A stretch of 64,000 nt of DNA from Terfezia claveryi (lineage: Eukaryota; Ascomycota; Pezizomycetes; Pezizales; Pezizaceae). The stretch covers positions 434,001 to 498,000 of the forward strand of contig WHUX01000020.1 in NCBI GenBank assembly GCA_015179025.1, in the 5' to 3' direction. Shown piece by piece: positions 46,801-57,707 of this stretch. The position numbers were made by a program, and so were the translations under genes. The notes beneath the pieces are model-generated. The model was not told the DNA's origin. It saw only the letters and a list, made by a program, of their open reading frames with translations, and searched no databases. Within the stretch, counting starts at the first letter, position 1. The number at the start of each line of letters is the position of its first letter.

Positions 46801-47824
46801 AGACAGAAGCCAAGGGACTGAATACCTCTTGGGAGAATTTCTGAAGCTTCTTACTGATCTAAAGCTGTGTCGTGAGAGCTCGATAAGTTCTCATGGGAAG
46901 CGGAATTACTACTTAATAAGGTGGGCCATTGTCCTTGTTCATCGGAATTATCGCGTTGATCGAGCGACAAACAAGGCATAGTATTGGAATCTCATCACCA
47001 CTTTCAGTATGAAGTATTTCTTTACTTTGTTGTAATTCTGGTAGTGGCAACGTAGTAAGCTTTGATTAAAATACAACCTCATGAGGGGTAGGTTGTTGCA
47101 TGTACGTAAAAACTCATTAGAATTATAAATTAGAATTCTTAATAACTGACTTACTTCAGCGGTCATATTCAACAAATACTTAACATCACATTTCCTCCAT
47201 ACTCGTAGGGAGCCTGGTCGTTCCGAATTCTCCCGCACGGCCTAGTAGGCCTGGGCACGAGACGTCTCGAGACTTTTGGATATCGAGCTCCAACCAAAAC
47301 AATCATAATTATATTCGAACTTGCTAGCTAGCTACCTAGTTATTATCAATCATCAGGCAGCACCCATACGAGTGATCCCGCCGTGTTAATACCATCGAGG
47401 CTGTGGAGCTAATTAGCCGGTGCAGAAGGACCATGGGGTCTATTGCTATTGGCGCTTTGAAGAGTTTTCTTGCCACACGCGGCGCGGAAACCTGAACCTG
47501 TTGCCGCCTTCACCGTCCCGTCCATATCCTTCTGCATGTTTGAAATCGTCTTTTGGAGCTCTACACGCACCTGTGGAATCTTTATACCCAACTGGCGTGC
47601 CTGACAAAGTTGTTCAAATTCGCTGTGTATTGGGGCCAGTCGGTTGAGTTCATACTCTTCAACTGGCATTGCTAAAAGAAGGGCACATAGGCTCTCCACC
47701 GGCTGCTGTTGCAGCACTCTTATCAATAATAATAGTAGATATCGGCAGCTAGGAAGGCCTTTGTAGAGATCTTAAGCTTTATTCGACATGTGAGCTTGTT
47801 AGATCAACTATAGCTTATAAAGTA
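46801..47824. other. intergenic or transposon-derived, no supported gene
   Basis: A minus frame at 47409-47726 (ending GPSAPAN) looks protein-like but lacks an ATG and a recognisable family. Confidence 0.4.
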
Positions 47825-47923
47825 CAGTATACCCTCGTTATGAGCATACTCGATATAAGCATAATATTTGTTATAAGCATACACTCTCCGTTCCCGACCA
47901 CATGCTTAAACAACGGTATACTG
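47825..47923. mobile_element. 99-bp TA-flanked MITE
   Basis: Ends CAGTATACCCTCGTT and, inverted, CAGTATACCGTTGTT, with TA on both sides (47823-47824 and 47924-47925). Internal ATATAAGCATAA and TTATAAGCATA motifs link it to the 45258-46028 element. Confidence 0.8.
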
Positions 47924-48135
47924 TACGTACCACATCCATTGGTGGACTTCCACGGACAACAAATAAGGAACATGTGGGCAGAGCCTCGAGATCTCAGACT
48001 GGCCCGTATGGCCATGACCGTGACTTACTGTGCCTCAAGAGCGAGAGTACTAATTGTATGTACAGTTGTTCAGAAAGTGTCCGGGACGCATAAAACTGGG
48101 CACGGCAGGGGTGGGCTGCATGCACTGCATATGGC

Positions 48136-48570
48136 CAATACCATACTGCACGGGCTACCGGATCATCACGGGCAATCGGATCAAATGGCGATTTGGTGAT
48201 TTGTGTGCAATTTCCAACCAAATAGGCTCAAACTTTGGGATTATTTTGTATATATATAGTAGTTTCTTGGACAATTCACCTAAGGGCGCATGCATATTAT
48301 TACTTAAAATATATGGGAAAAATACATGATTGCATAGAATAGGGTTGGCCATAGGATCTGTGAATAGAAAGGGAATATGGGGTATTTGAATGGCAGGAAT
48401 TATTGCTTCTACTTTAAAGTTGAGGCCTACATAAGCTAGGGATGACCAATCTCTAGGAAACTTTTCTCATCCCTCGGGTCAGTTGAAGAGGGATGCCGGC
48501 AGGCAATTTCTTGGATTATCTCAACCAAACCAGGCCGAAGTCAAGGACCTAATAGCTCACAAGAATCTAC
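48136..48570. repeat. inverted repeat, left arm
   Basis: About 435 bp found again in inverted orientation at 48890-48989 joined to 55499-55868, with roughly 85-90 per cent identity by eye. Both arms keep the frame KIIPKFEPIWLEIAHK (minus strand here), so it may be a fragment of a coding element. Confidence 0.8.
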
Positions 48571-48889
48571 ACAGAAAGCAGAATGTTTCGGGTAACTGAA
48601 GCCATCAGTTAACCTTTTCTCGGTTGATATATCCCAAGATTTATTATTTCTGCCTAATATGGCTACTATGCCAAGCCACCTCAATTTAGGCTAAATAAGG
48701 CTTGTTATAAGTTCAAGGGATTGCCCTCCTTGTGGTGATTCTTTTGAGCTATCGAATACTTGATACCACCTTCTTTTGGTACACCTAGCTCAACTCTTAC
48801 CCCAATTCAGAGTGGGCCCCCACCGAATGGCCTGACTTAGATCTGGTCAGATACTATGACTGGAGTATCTAAATGGCCTTCCTACCTAT

Positions 48890-48989
48890 ATATATCCTTT
48901 GGACCTATCGGACACTTGACTTCGGACTGATTTGGTTAAGATACTCCAAGAAATTGCTCACCGGCGTCCCTTCCTCAACTGATCTGGGG
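48890..48989. repeat. inverted repeat, right arm, part 1
   Basis: Inverted match to the right end of 48136-48570. It stops at the Gypsy insertion site and resumes at 55499. Confidence 0.75.
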
Positions 48990-49609
48990 TGTAACGACGG
49001 CTCTAGGGACAGGGTGACCAAGGGGTATGCCGGGGCGAGGACAGGGACGAGGTGAGATACACATAGGAGCGCTACGTGTGTGACTAGGAGAACTAGGCTT
49101 GTTACGGACACCTGTCACGGATGTCACAGACGATGTCATGGGGGGCAGGATGTTCAGAAGGCAGGGGCTAGGGCAAGACACACGTAGGAACGCTACGTGT
49201 GTGATCAGGGGAAGGCAGGGACAAGGCAAGGGCAAGGGGCAAGAGAGGCCGAGGGCAAGGGGCACGAGACACGTGGAGGCAGTTGCCGCGTATGTTAGAG
49301 GGAGGCAGCTGTGCTGCAGAGCTGTTCACGAGACAAGGGGGTGCACAAGGGAGGTGCACAAGCGTTGGGAGAGGCAAGGTCCTGTATTGGATATACAAGA
49401 CGTTGGATGGGGATCCAACGAAAGGGCGGAGAGAGCAAGCTATATATACAGGATTCCTTTCTGGCTGGCCAAGGCCACCGGTAGGAATAAGGTTCCCGAG
49501 ACCCCTTATCTCGGGAACAGAGATAACAACGATATTAATCAACAATAACGAGAGTCGGACGGAATCCCGTCTGACTCTCAAACCCGGCTAGGAAAGGACG
49601 GTTGTGACA
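48990..49609 (-). repeat. LTR (3' LTR of the minus-strand element)
   Basis: 620 bp, TGTAACGACGG...GGTTGTGACA as written on plus. It differs from its partner at about 28 positions by hand count, 26 of them transitions. A TATATATA box-like motif lies near 49440. Confidence 0.95.
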
Positions 49610-49622
49610 CTATCCCCCCTTT
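49610..49622 (-). promoter_or_regulatory. polypurine tract of the Gypsy element
   Basis: The minus strand reads AAAGGGGGGATAG directly against the LTR end, the expected place for the plus-strand DNA primer of reverse transcription. Confidence 0.8.
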
Positions 49623-49963
49623 AGGCTCGGAGCCCCAGCGACGAAAGACAAGGCGAAAGGTAAGACAAAAACAAACAAACAAAACAGGCGACTAAAACCA
49701 ATAACCCATAACACAACCCTAACGCCGGAAGTACGTACCAACAATAATCCCAACAACAATGACAATAACAACAGTGACAAACAAACCTAATAACCAATTC
49801 CAGGACTACAAGAACATCATTGGGCGGGGCGAGGCTTTCGGAGGTAATGCTGGTGGAACAGGGTGACCAAGTCCTGTGCATTTTCCAGGTCCTCCGCTGG
49901 TTGCCAGGTCGTCTCCTCATCTCCCAGCCATTTGACCTTATATTGCAGGTGCCCATACCTTCT

Positions 49964-52900
49964 TCAGGAGTCCAGCACTTCCTCTACCTCCCATTCCTCC
50001 TCACCTTCGATAACCATGGGGGGAGGTGGAGGGTGTTTCTGGCCGGGGAGAGGGTCGCTAGTGGCAGGCTCGATCTCGGAGACATGGACGACTGGATGTC
50101 GTTTGATGTCTTTGGGGAACCTCAGGCGGTAGGCATGAGTGCCCACAGCAGCCAACACCTCAAATGGACCCAGGAACTTGTGGTCGAGCTTGCGGAAGGG
50201 CTGTTCTGTTCGGAAGTGCCGGCTGGAGAGCCATACCTTGTCGCCTGGCTGATATCTGGGGGCTGGCAACCGTGAGCCATTGGCATATTCGGCTTGCCTG
50301 GCTTGTGCATACCTCAGCTCTGCCTTCAGAGTCGAGTGGAGCTCAGTGATTCCGGCTGCGAATTCCTTGGCTGGGGGTTGGGCTTTCTGCAGGGGCGCCA
50401 GGGCATCCACGAACCGGGGGTGCCAACCGTAATTAGCCAGGAAAGGGGAGGTTTTGGAGGATTCCGAGAACTGGTTGTTCGCGGCGAATTCGCAGGTGGC
50501 CAGCAACGAAACTCAGTTATCCTGCTGGTAATTGACAAAGGCCCGCAGATATTGCTCCATAATGGCGTTCATCCTCTCCGATTGGCCGTCCGTTTGGGGG
50601 TGATATGCCGTTGACAGGCGTACTTTGATCCCTAGAAGTTCGCAGAAGGCTTGCCAGAATTCTGAGGTAAACTGAGGGCCACGGTCGGATAAGATCGACT
50701 CAGGAAGGCCATGGTATCGGAATACATTGTTGAGGTAGAGATTGACTAACTCTGGGGCGGAGCAGGTATCTCGGCAAGGTATAACATGCCTCATTTTCGT
50801 CAACCGATCTACCACCATCAAGATGGCATTGAACCCCAAATCTTCTGGCAACCCTGTCACGAAGTCCATAGTCAGGTGCAGCCATGGCCGATCAGGGATA
50901 TCCAGAGGTTTCAGGGTCCCATACGGGGCGTGGCGGACAGGCTTAGCATGCTTGCAAACGTGGCAGTTCCGTACGTACCGCTCCACGTCCTTCCGTTGGT
51001 CAATCCATGTGTATTCCCTGGCCAGAAGCTCTAACGTTTTGGCCACTCCAGGGTGACCTGCAACCAGGCTGTCATGGTGTTCTTGATCAATCGAAGGCGC
51101 AGCTCTCCTTCTGGCACATACAGCCGTTCGAGGTGGTAGAGGAGGCCTTTCTGGATGGTACACTCGGCTAGGGAGATCTTGGGGTGGCGGCGCTGGCCAG
51201 AATCCACTGCGGTGATAATTTCCTTGGCCAGGGGGTCGTCCTCATATGCCTGTCTCACTAGTTGTCGGAGGTCAGCCTCAGCTTCCGCATCAGCCTCAGC
51301 CTCAGCCTCAGCTTCTGCATCAGCCTCAGCCTCAGCTTCAGCTTCCGCATCAGCCTCAGCCTCAGCTTCTGCAAGGGTATTGGCCGCCAGGTCGAGATTT
51401 TCAGGTTTTAGTACCACCTGATTCTGGTACTTCAGCCTTTCATCCCCCCCTTTAGGGAGATCTCCTGATCTCCTGGTCAGTGCATCCGGCTTACCCCCAG
51501 CCTTTCCCGGCCGATACCTTATCTTGAAGTTAAAACGAGAGAGGAATTCCGACCACCTAGCCTGTCGGCGATTTAGCAATTTGGTGGTTGTGAAGTACTC
51601 TAGGTTCTTATGGTCAGAGAGGACCTCGATAACCCCCTTTGCCGATTCCAGGTGTGGTCTCCATTCCTCGAATGCTCGCACAATGGCCATTAACTCCTTA
51701 TCATAGATTTCGTAATTACACTCCGCCGGGGAGTGTTTCTTTGAGAAATAGGCCACTGGGTGAAGGATCCCATTGTCATCATTCTGGGACAGAATTCCTG
51801 CAGAGACGTAATCGGAGGCATCGGTTTCGACAACACACTCACGGTCAGGGTCGAAATGGGCCAGAATAGGTACTGAACAGAAGGCTTTTTGAGGTTTTCG
51901 AAGGCTACCTGGGCTGCCGGATTCCATTGGAATGCCTTTTTCATCATCGGGTGTGAACCAGCCTCCACCTTCGTTTTCGTCAAAGCCGTGAGGGGTGCTG
52001 CAATCCTTGAGTATCCCAGGATAAATCGGCGGTAAAAGTTGGCAAATACTAGGAAGGCTTGCACATCCTTCAAGTTGGCCGGGGTTTCCCACTCCTGGAT
52101 TGTGGCAACTTTAGCGGAGTCCATCCTGATGCCTTCGGTGGTTATTATCAAGCCCAGATACTTCACCTCTTGCACATGGAATTCACATTTTTCTGGCTTG
52201 AGGTATAACCCGGCTTGTTCCAGTTTCTTCAGGACTTGCCGGACATGGATTTTGTGTTCAGCCAGGGAGTCCGAGTAAATGAGGATATTGTCAAGGTAGG
52301 CCGTGCAGAACACATCTAGGAAATCCCGCAGAGTGTCATTGATAAAGTGCTGAAAAGAGGCAGGGGCGTTGGTTAGGCCGAAAGGCATCACATTGTACTC
52401 AAAATAGCCATATCACGTCCGGAAGACAGTTTTCCACTCCTCCCCCTCAGCAATTCGTACCAAGTTGTATGCCCCTCTCAGATCTAATTTGGTGAACCAT
52501 TTTGCCTTGGAAAGCCTGGCTAATGTCTCCTGGATCAGGGGCAAGGGGTACTTGTTCTTGACCGTTATCTCGTTCAGGCTACGATAATCAACACATAACT
52601 GAAGAGAGCCATCCGACTTCTTTACGAATAGCACCGGGGCACCCGCTGGGGAGGAGCTGTGGCGGATGAAGCTCTTGTTGAGGTTTTCCTCCAGATATTT
52701 TTTCAGAGCTTCCAGTTCCACCCGGGACATCCCATAGAGTGGTCCATAAGGGGGGGTCTTACCTGCTACCAGCGGGATTGTGTGGTCGTATGGTCGATGG
52801 GGGGCAAGCTTTCCTGCTGCTTTTTCTGAGAACAGGTCAATGAATTCATAGTATTCATCCGGAACCATGGATTTCCACTCCTCCTTAGGTCTCATCTTGT

Positions 52901-53460
52901 TGATCTCTAGGTTCACCTCATGTATGGAGAGAGCGTGTGCCTTCAGCTTGTGCCTCCTGGTAAGGTAAGCGAAAGCCCCTGCCCCAATAAAGCTAACGTT
53001 CAAGGGTTTTGGGGGCGCCAGGGGGACAGGGGGATGGGCAGCATTGATGTGCGCGGGCTAGTGTACTACATGGGCTGGGTGGATTATCGGGGGTGGTAAG
53101 GCGCATAGCCCCGTGACGGTAATTTTTGGACCTCCGCAGTTCTTTTTGCAATAATGGCTATTGAATTGCAAGGTGTAAGAGCCGAAGCTGACTGACACAT
53201 CGTGCATTCTAAGCCAGGGGATCCCAAGCACAATTGGATATTTTAGTTTGGTCATGAACATTGGGAGGTCCTCCGAATGGTCTCCAATGGCACTGGGTAG
53301 ACACTCGAGGTCGGTAATAGCCCCAGAAGAGATGGGGCGGCCATCAATGACGTCGAGAAGATGGGGGGTCTTTAACTTGGAGGTTGGTATGGAATTTTTA
53401 CTGACGAAGGTCTAATCAATGAATGCAATTCCCGAAGCACCACAATCTATGAGAGCTGAT
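49964..53460 (-). pseudogene. Gypsy pol relic (protease, RT, RNase H, integrase)
   Basis: Protease: active-site block DCGASG at about 53431-53447, then a TAG stop at 53412-53414. RT from 53003: DYRSLNE and LDLRGAYN present, but the catalytic YxDD is YLDN at 52287-52298. A TGA stops the frame at 52413-52415. RNase H: ETDASD and DKELMAIV blocks after a frameshift at about 51886-51890 (a base missing in an A-run). A Glu/Ala-rich repeat follows. There is another one-base frameshift at about 51081-51092 before the integrase. Integrase: HPGVAKT, CHVCKH zinc finger, TMDFVTGLP, SDRGPQF and TDGQSERMN, so all three catalytic acids are kept. A TGA stop follows at 50513-50515 and a chromo-like tail (HPVVHVSEIEP) runs to 49964. 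Confidence 0.95.
51274..51373. repeat. GAGGCTGAGGC-type tandem repeat in pol
   Basis: Roughly 6-bp units (GCCTCA/GCTTCC/GCATCA on plus) encode an EAEADAEA repeat between RNase H and the integrase zinc finger. Confidence 0.85.
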
Positions 53461-53689
53461 GTTACCACTGTTTTACCATTGAATTTAATAGTTATTGGTA
53501 CTACAAAATGCTCACCAAACAAGCGAGATTCATCAACAGACATAGGTGCGGGCAAAGAAAACGCAGACAAAGATAAATGACCCTGGGCAGGTCCCTTGCT
53601 AGTGTCAGTAACTAGGCAAGGGACTCCCCTTTTCCCGACTCTTCAACTTCCTCGATCCGTGACTCGGATATGGCATGGGCCACTAGGGA

Positions 53690-54838
53690 GCGGTTCTTGC
53701 AGAGAGGACATGCTGCAATGAAGTGATCCCCTTTCCCACAGGCGATACACAACCCATTGTTGCGACAACGTTCCCTCTCTTCTTATGTCAGGCGGGGCCT
53801 ACCTGAAGATAAATCTATAGGAGTGGTGCCACCAGCCACAAGGGATGGGTGGGCTGGCTTATTGGCTGTAGGTTGGGTCTGAAGGCTCAGGTTCTGGGGC
53901 CGCGGTTGCTGTGTTTGGCTCTGGGGGTGCTGTACTCTCACAGGCCGATAGGTACTGGAGGCACTGGTCTGGGCTCTCAACCTAGCCAATTTTTGCTCCA
54001 TCTTCAATGCCTGATCAATGTATTCATCGAGAGTTTTAATATCTGGAGATTGCAGGAGGGCCTTTTTGAGCTCAATATTGAGGCCTTCCTCGAATTGTTC
54101 CCGCTTCACCTGATCGTTCCACTCCACCTCTGCTGCCAACCTTGAGAATTCAGCTACATACGCTGAGAGGTCATGTCCTCTCTGTTTTAGTTCTCGGAGA
54201 GCACGAGTTGCCGTACCCATGGGATCTGGGTCTCCAAAAGTGCAGTCGAGGATTATGAATAAAGCAGCGACGTCGGGGAAGTTGAAGCGGTCATTGAGCA
54301 CATAGGGTTGGACCTGGTCCAAAGCTATGCCCTCCAGTAGGCCGTATACATAGGCTAATCGGTGCTGAACAGTAGGGAACTTTGCAGCATCCCCATTTAG
54401 TTTGATCTTGATGGAATTTTTCCAGGCTTTCAGGCGAGTCCTGTCGCCATTAAACTTCGGTGGGGTGGGGAGATCTTGAGTCTTGGCTGCCTGGGATACT
54501 TGGGGTGCTGCTTGGTTTCCAATTGTGTCTAGGGCCCTATGCAGAGTTTGGATGGTTCTTCTTTCGTTGATTAAGTCGTTCTGGGCGGTCGCAAGGTCGG
54601 CCTGGCATGAGAGGAGGTCTTCGGTGAGTATCGTGATCTCGTCATTGGTCCTGGTCTGTTTCTGTTGGCCTTCATGTAGGGCTGATTCCAGCCGTTGGCC
54701 TAAGGCATCCGCGGCAAGGTATATGTCGATAATGGTCTGGCGATAACTGCCGAAGTCGGCCTGGTTCATAGGGATGGGTAGGGCTTGCCAGGCCCGAAAT
54801 CTGACTGCGAGCGCGGAAGTGGTGTCTTGGTTAGACAT
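53690..54838 (-). pseudogene. Gypsy gag with CCHC zinc knuckle
   Basis: The ATG at 54838 (MSNQDTTSALAV) opens a gag-type capsid region (PKFNGDRTRLKAWKNSIKIKL, AYVAEFSRLAAEV). The frame meets TAA at 53783-53785 and continues in frame into a perfect CX2CX4HX4C knuckle (CIACGKGDHFIAAC) at about 53711-53752. Only this stop separates capsid from knuckle. Confidence 0.9.
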
Positions 54839-54873
54839 TGAGCGTACCGGTTGATCAGAGTGATCCAACGTAA

Positions 54874-55493
54874 TGTAACGACGGCTCTAGGGACAGGGCG
54901 ACCAAGGGGTACGCCGGGGCGAGGACAGGGACGAGGTGAGACATACGTAGGAGCACTACGTGTGTGACTAGGAGAACTAGGCTTGTCACGGACACCTGTC
55001 ACGGATGTCACGGACGATGTCACGGAGGGCAGGATGTTCAGAAGGCAGGGGCTAGGGCAAGACACATGTAGGAATGCTATGTGTGTGATCAGGGGAAGGC
55101 AGGGACAAGGCAAGGACAAGGGGCAAGAGAGGCCGAGGGCAAGGGGCACGAGACACGCAGAGGCAGTTGCCGCGTGTGTCGGAGGGAGGCAGCTGTGCTG
55201 CAGAGCTGTTCATGAGACAAGGGGGTGCACAAGGGAGGTGCACAAGCGTTGGGAGAGGCAAGGTCCTTTATTGGATATACAAGACGTTGGATGGGGATCC
55301 AACGAGAGGGCGGAGAGAGCAAGCTATATATACAGGATTCCTTCCTAGCTGGCCAAGGCCACCGGAAGGAATAAGGTTCCCGAGACCCCTTATTTCGGGA
55401 ACAGAGATAACAACGATATTAATCAACAATAATGAGAGTCGGACGGAATCCCATCTGACTCTCAAACCCGGCTAGGAAAGGACGGTTGTGACA
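54874..55493 (-). repeat. LTR (5' LTR of the minus-strand element)
   Basis: Same ends and length as 48990-49609; followed by the TGGGG duplication at 55494-55498. Confidence 0.95.
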
Positions 55494-55498
55494 TGGGG

Positions 55499-55868
55499 GA
55501 TGAGAAAAGTTTCGTAGAGATTGGTCATCACTAGCTTATGTAGGCCTCAACTATAAAGTGGAAGCAATAATTCCTGCCATTCAAATACCCTGTATCCTTT
55601 TTCTATTCACAGATCCTCCGGCCAACCCTATTCTATGCAATCATGTATTTTTGCCATATATTTTGAGCAGTAATATGCATACGTCCTTGGGTGATTTGTT
55701 CAAGAAACTACTATATATATACAAAATAATCCCAAAGTTTGAGCCTATTTGGTTGGAAATTGCACACAAACCACTAAATCGCCATTTGATCCGGTTGCCC
55801 GTGATGATCCAGTAGCCCGTGCAGTATGGTATAGCCGAGCTGCTCAGATATTGGACCATTGAGGCCAC
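55499..55868. repeat. inverted repeat, right arm, part 2
   Basis: Inverted match to 48136-48480; continues part 1 (48890-48989) across the Gypsy insertion. The plus frame reads YIYKIIPKFEPIWLEIAHK, shared with the left arm. Confidence 0.82.
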
Positions 55869-56019
55869 CCAAAGTAGAAGATAATTCAGCTAAATACAAA
55901 AGGCTCGCTACCTACTCTATAACTAAAACAAATCTCTTCTAAGTTGCTGCCAATCTAACAACCTCAGAAATTAAATATTAGTAGGTATATAGAGGTAGGA
56001 CGTAGTAATGTTCATATAC

Positions 56020-57000
56020 CTCACTTTACTGCTTCCAGTCTACTAAGAGTTTGTATGATATTAGGATACTTCTGATAAAGTCATCGCTTAAGCTCAACCC
56101 ATAAACACTAAATAGGATTGAGATCTAGTAACATCGACTCTCTAACTCAGAAGAGATGACTTTTTAAATTCTTCTTGTATATGTTTGCATTATTCCGCCA
56201 ATCTAGTAAAGCTATAAACTACCTTATTGCAACCTCAAAAAAAAAAACCTAAAACCATGACCATAATATCTCAAGCTACTCTAGTTTGTAAAATATTTAC
56301 CTGAGTCTCCAACAATTTAAGGGAAGTATTAATATACTTTTTCAGTGCCTTAAATTCAGACTGATATGCCTCACTAGCTGAGCAAATTACCTATGCTAAA
56401 GTTGCTGTTTTACTTTTTTCTACATTATATTCATCTCTCCAAATCACTTCTTTAAAATCTTGTTTTATCTAATCTTCTCTAGCTATTGCCCATGCGAGTC
56501 ATTTTGCTACAATATCAAAATCTAATGGTGGTCAATTTCTGGCTCTCCACTTCTAGATTTCTTTACCTCAAAGGAATGTATATAATATTATTTTTAACAC
56601 TATAGGTACTACCTATCTACTAATTAATAAATATATAGACTTAGTTATTAGAATTTTCAGGTGATTTTTTCAACTATTGTATCCTCTTATTCTAGAGACA
56701 TAGTTTTTTTTAGATATCTGTATATTTCTATACATGCCTTGAGTTTCATACTTTAGTAGAAAGTCTTTAACTGTTTTCTATGGGCTGCCAATTACTTTCA
56801 CAACCTTGACCTAATTTTCAACTGGCAGACATAATAGGCAAGAATCCTTCCTTTCTCCAAGGATTTGACATCTCATGGCGCGTAAGCGCTCATGCTGCTG
56901 TCTAGCTGGAGTGATATTAGCTGATATTGTATTGTAGCTTAAGGTCCTACTTGAAAGTTGAACAATAGAAAACTGGTAAAATTTTAGAGCCGTTCTGAAC
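56020..57000 (-). pseudogene. Tc1/mariner transposase relic
   Basis: Very AT-rich. One minus frame near 56040-56160 reads LLDLNPI then LWVELKR and LYQKYPNIIQT, the C-terminal block of Tc1-type DDE_3 transposases. Stops occur throughout. A 63-codon open stretch at 56811-57002 may be its N-terminal part. Confidence 0.55.
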
Positions 57001-57040
57001 ATACACCGCTCTTGTTCTATTGGTGATCGTATTCACATTC

Positions 57041-57114
57041 CATTGGTGAACATATTCTGCCTCTCAGTGGTCGTTCACATTGGTGAACATATTCTGCCTC
57101 TCAGTGGTCGTTCA
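57041..57114. repeat. two perfect 37-bp tandem repeats
   Basis: CATTGGTGAACATATTCTGC and the next 17 bases are repeated exactly. A third partial copy begins at about 57017. They lie just inside the proposed right end of the Tc1-type element, where subterminal repeats are common. Confidence 0.9.
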
Positions 57115-57707
57115 TATACACCCTAGCCGCGCCGAATTTCATATTTCGGACACTTCCTGAACCAGATTGTAAGATATACCGTACATATTAGTCTCGATCA
57201 GACCCTCGTAGAAGTACATATGACATGTGTGGGTATATCTCTCACTCGGGGACTCAGGTATATGCACGCATGCATGCTGGGAGGCGTCATTTAATGTTTA
57301 TACATCATAATACATTAGAGTAAAGCTAGAACAGTTGAAACTGGAACCTCAGTCTGAAGACAATATGGAGCAGTACTAGTGCCCAGACTCTGATTTATTT
57401 TCCGATACGTATCCATGCGCCTACGGCCTCAATCAATTTCATGAAGCACCTAATACATGCAAGTAGGAAAATATATGTCGAGGGCGGTGTGTGGCAGGTG
57501 AGATTCACTTTGATTTTTTTTGGCCGCTCTGCCGGCAGTGCGGACATGCTCGTTAATTATACACCAGCAGGATTGAAGAGGAATTTATTAATATTCGTTA
57601 ACATCAAGTGAATTTGAAATTACTTCAGTACTTCTTAAGGAAACCTCCAGGAATAGCAAAACTTCACGGGGATGCGTCACAACTATAATTATATGAGCAG
57701 AACTCAG

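Larger units (their letters stand above)
48990..55493 (-). mobile_element. Ty3/Gypsy LTR retrotransposon, full length, degenerate
   Basis: 6504 bp with two 620-bp LTRs and the 5-bp duplication TGGGG (48985-48989 and 55494-55498). On the minus strand the order is LTR, gag with zinc knuckle, protease, reverse transcriptase, RNase H, integrase, LTR, which is the Gypsy order. A polypurine tract precedes the LTR at 49610. No tRNA primer site could be named. Several stops and frameshifts make it nonautonomous. Confidence 0.97.
48063..57169. mobile_element. possible Tc1/mariner element holding later insertions
   Basis: Left end TA|CAGTTGTTCAGAAAGTGTCCG at 48061-48083. The right end, read inverted from 57169, is CAATCTGGTTCAGGAAGTGTCCG followed by TA. 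The similarity extends on for about 30 bp (ATRAAAYT, then CGGC). A Tc1-type transposase relic lies at 56020-57000. If the two ends belong together, the element was about 2.6 kb before the Gypsy element entered. They could instead belong to separate copies. Confidence 0.4.

Noticed and set aside
47409..47726. 105-codon minus-strand frame with GPSAPAN end
   Set aside because: No ATG at its start and no family recognised; could be an exon of a lost gene, but unsupported.
54839..54868. Upstream extension of gag to a TTG codon
   Set aside because: The first ATG is at 54838; the longer frame only reaches a non-ATG codon near the LTR.
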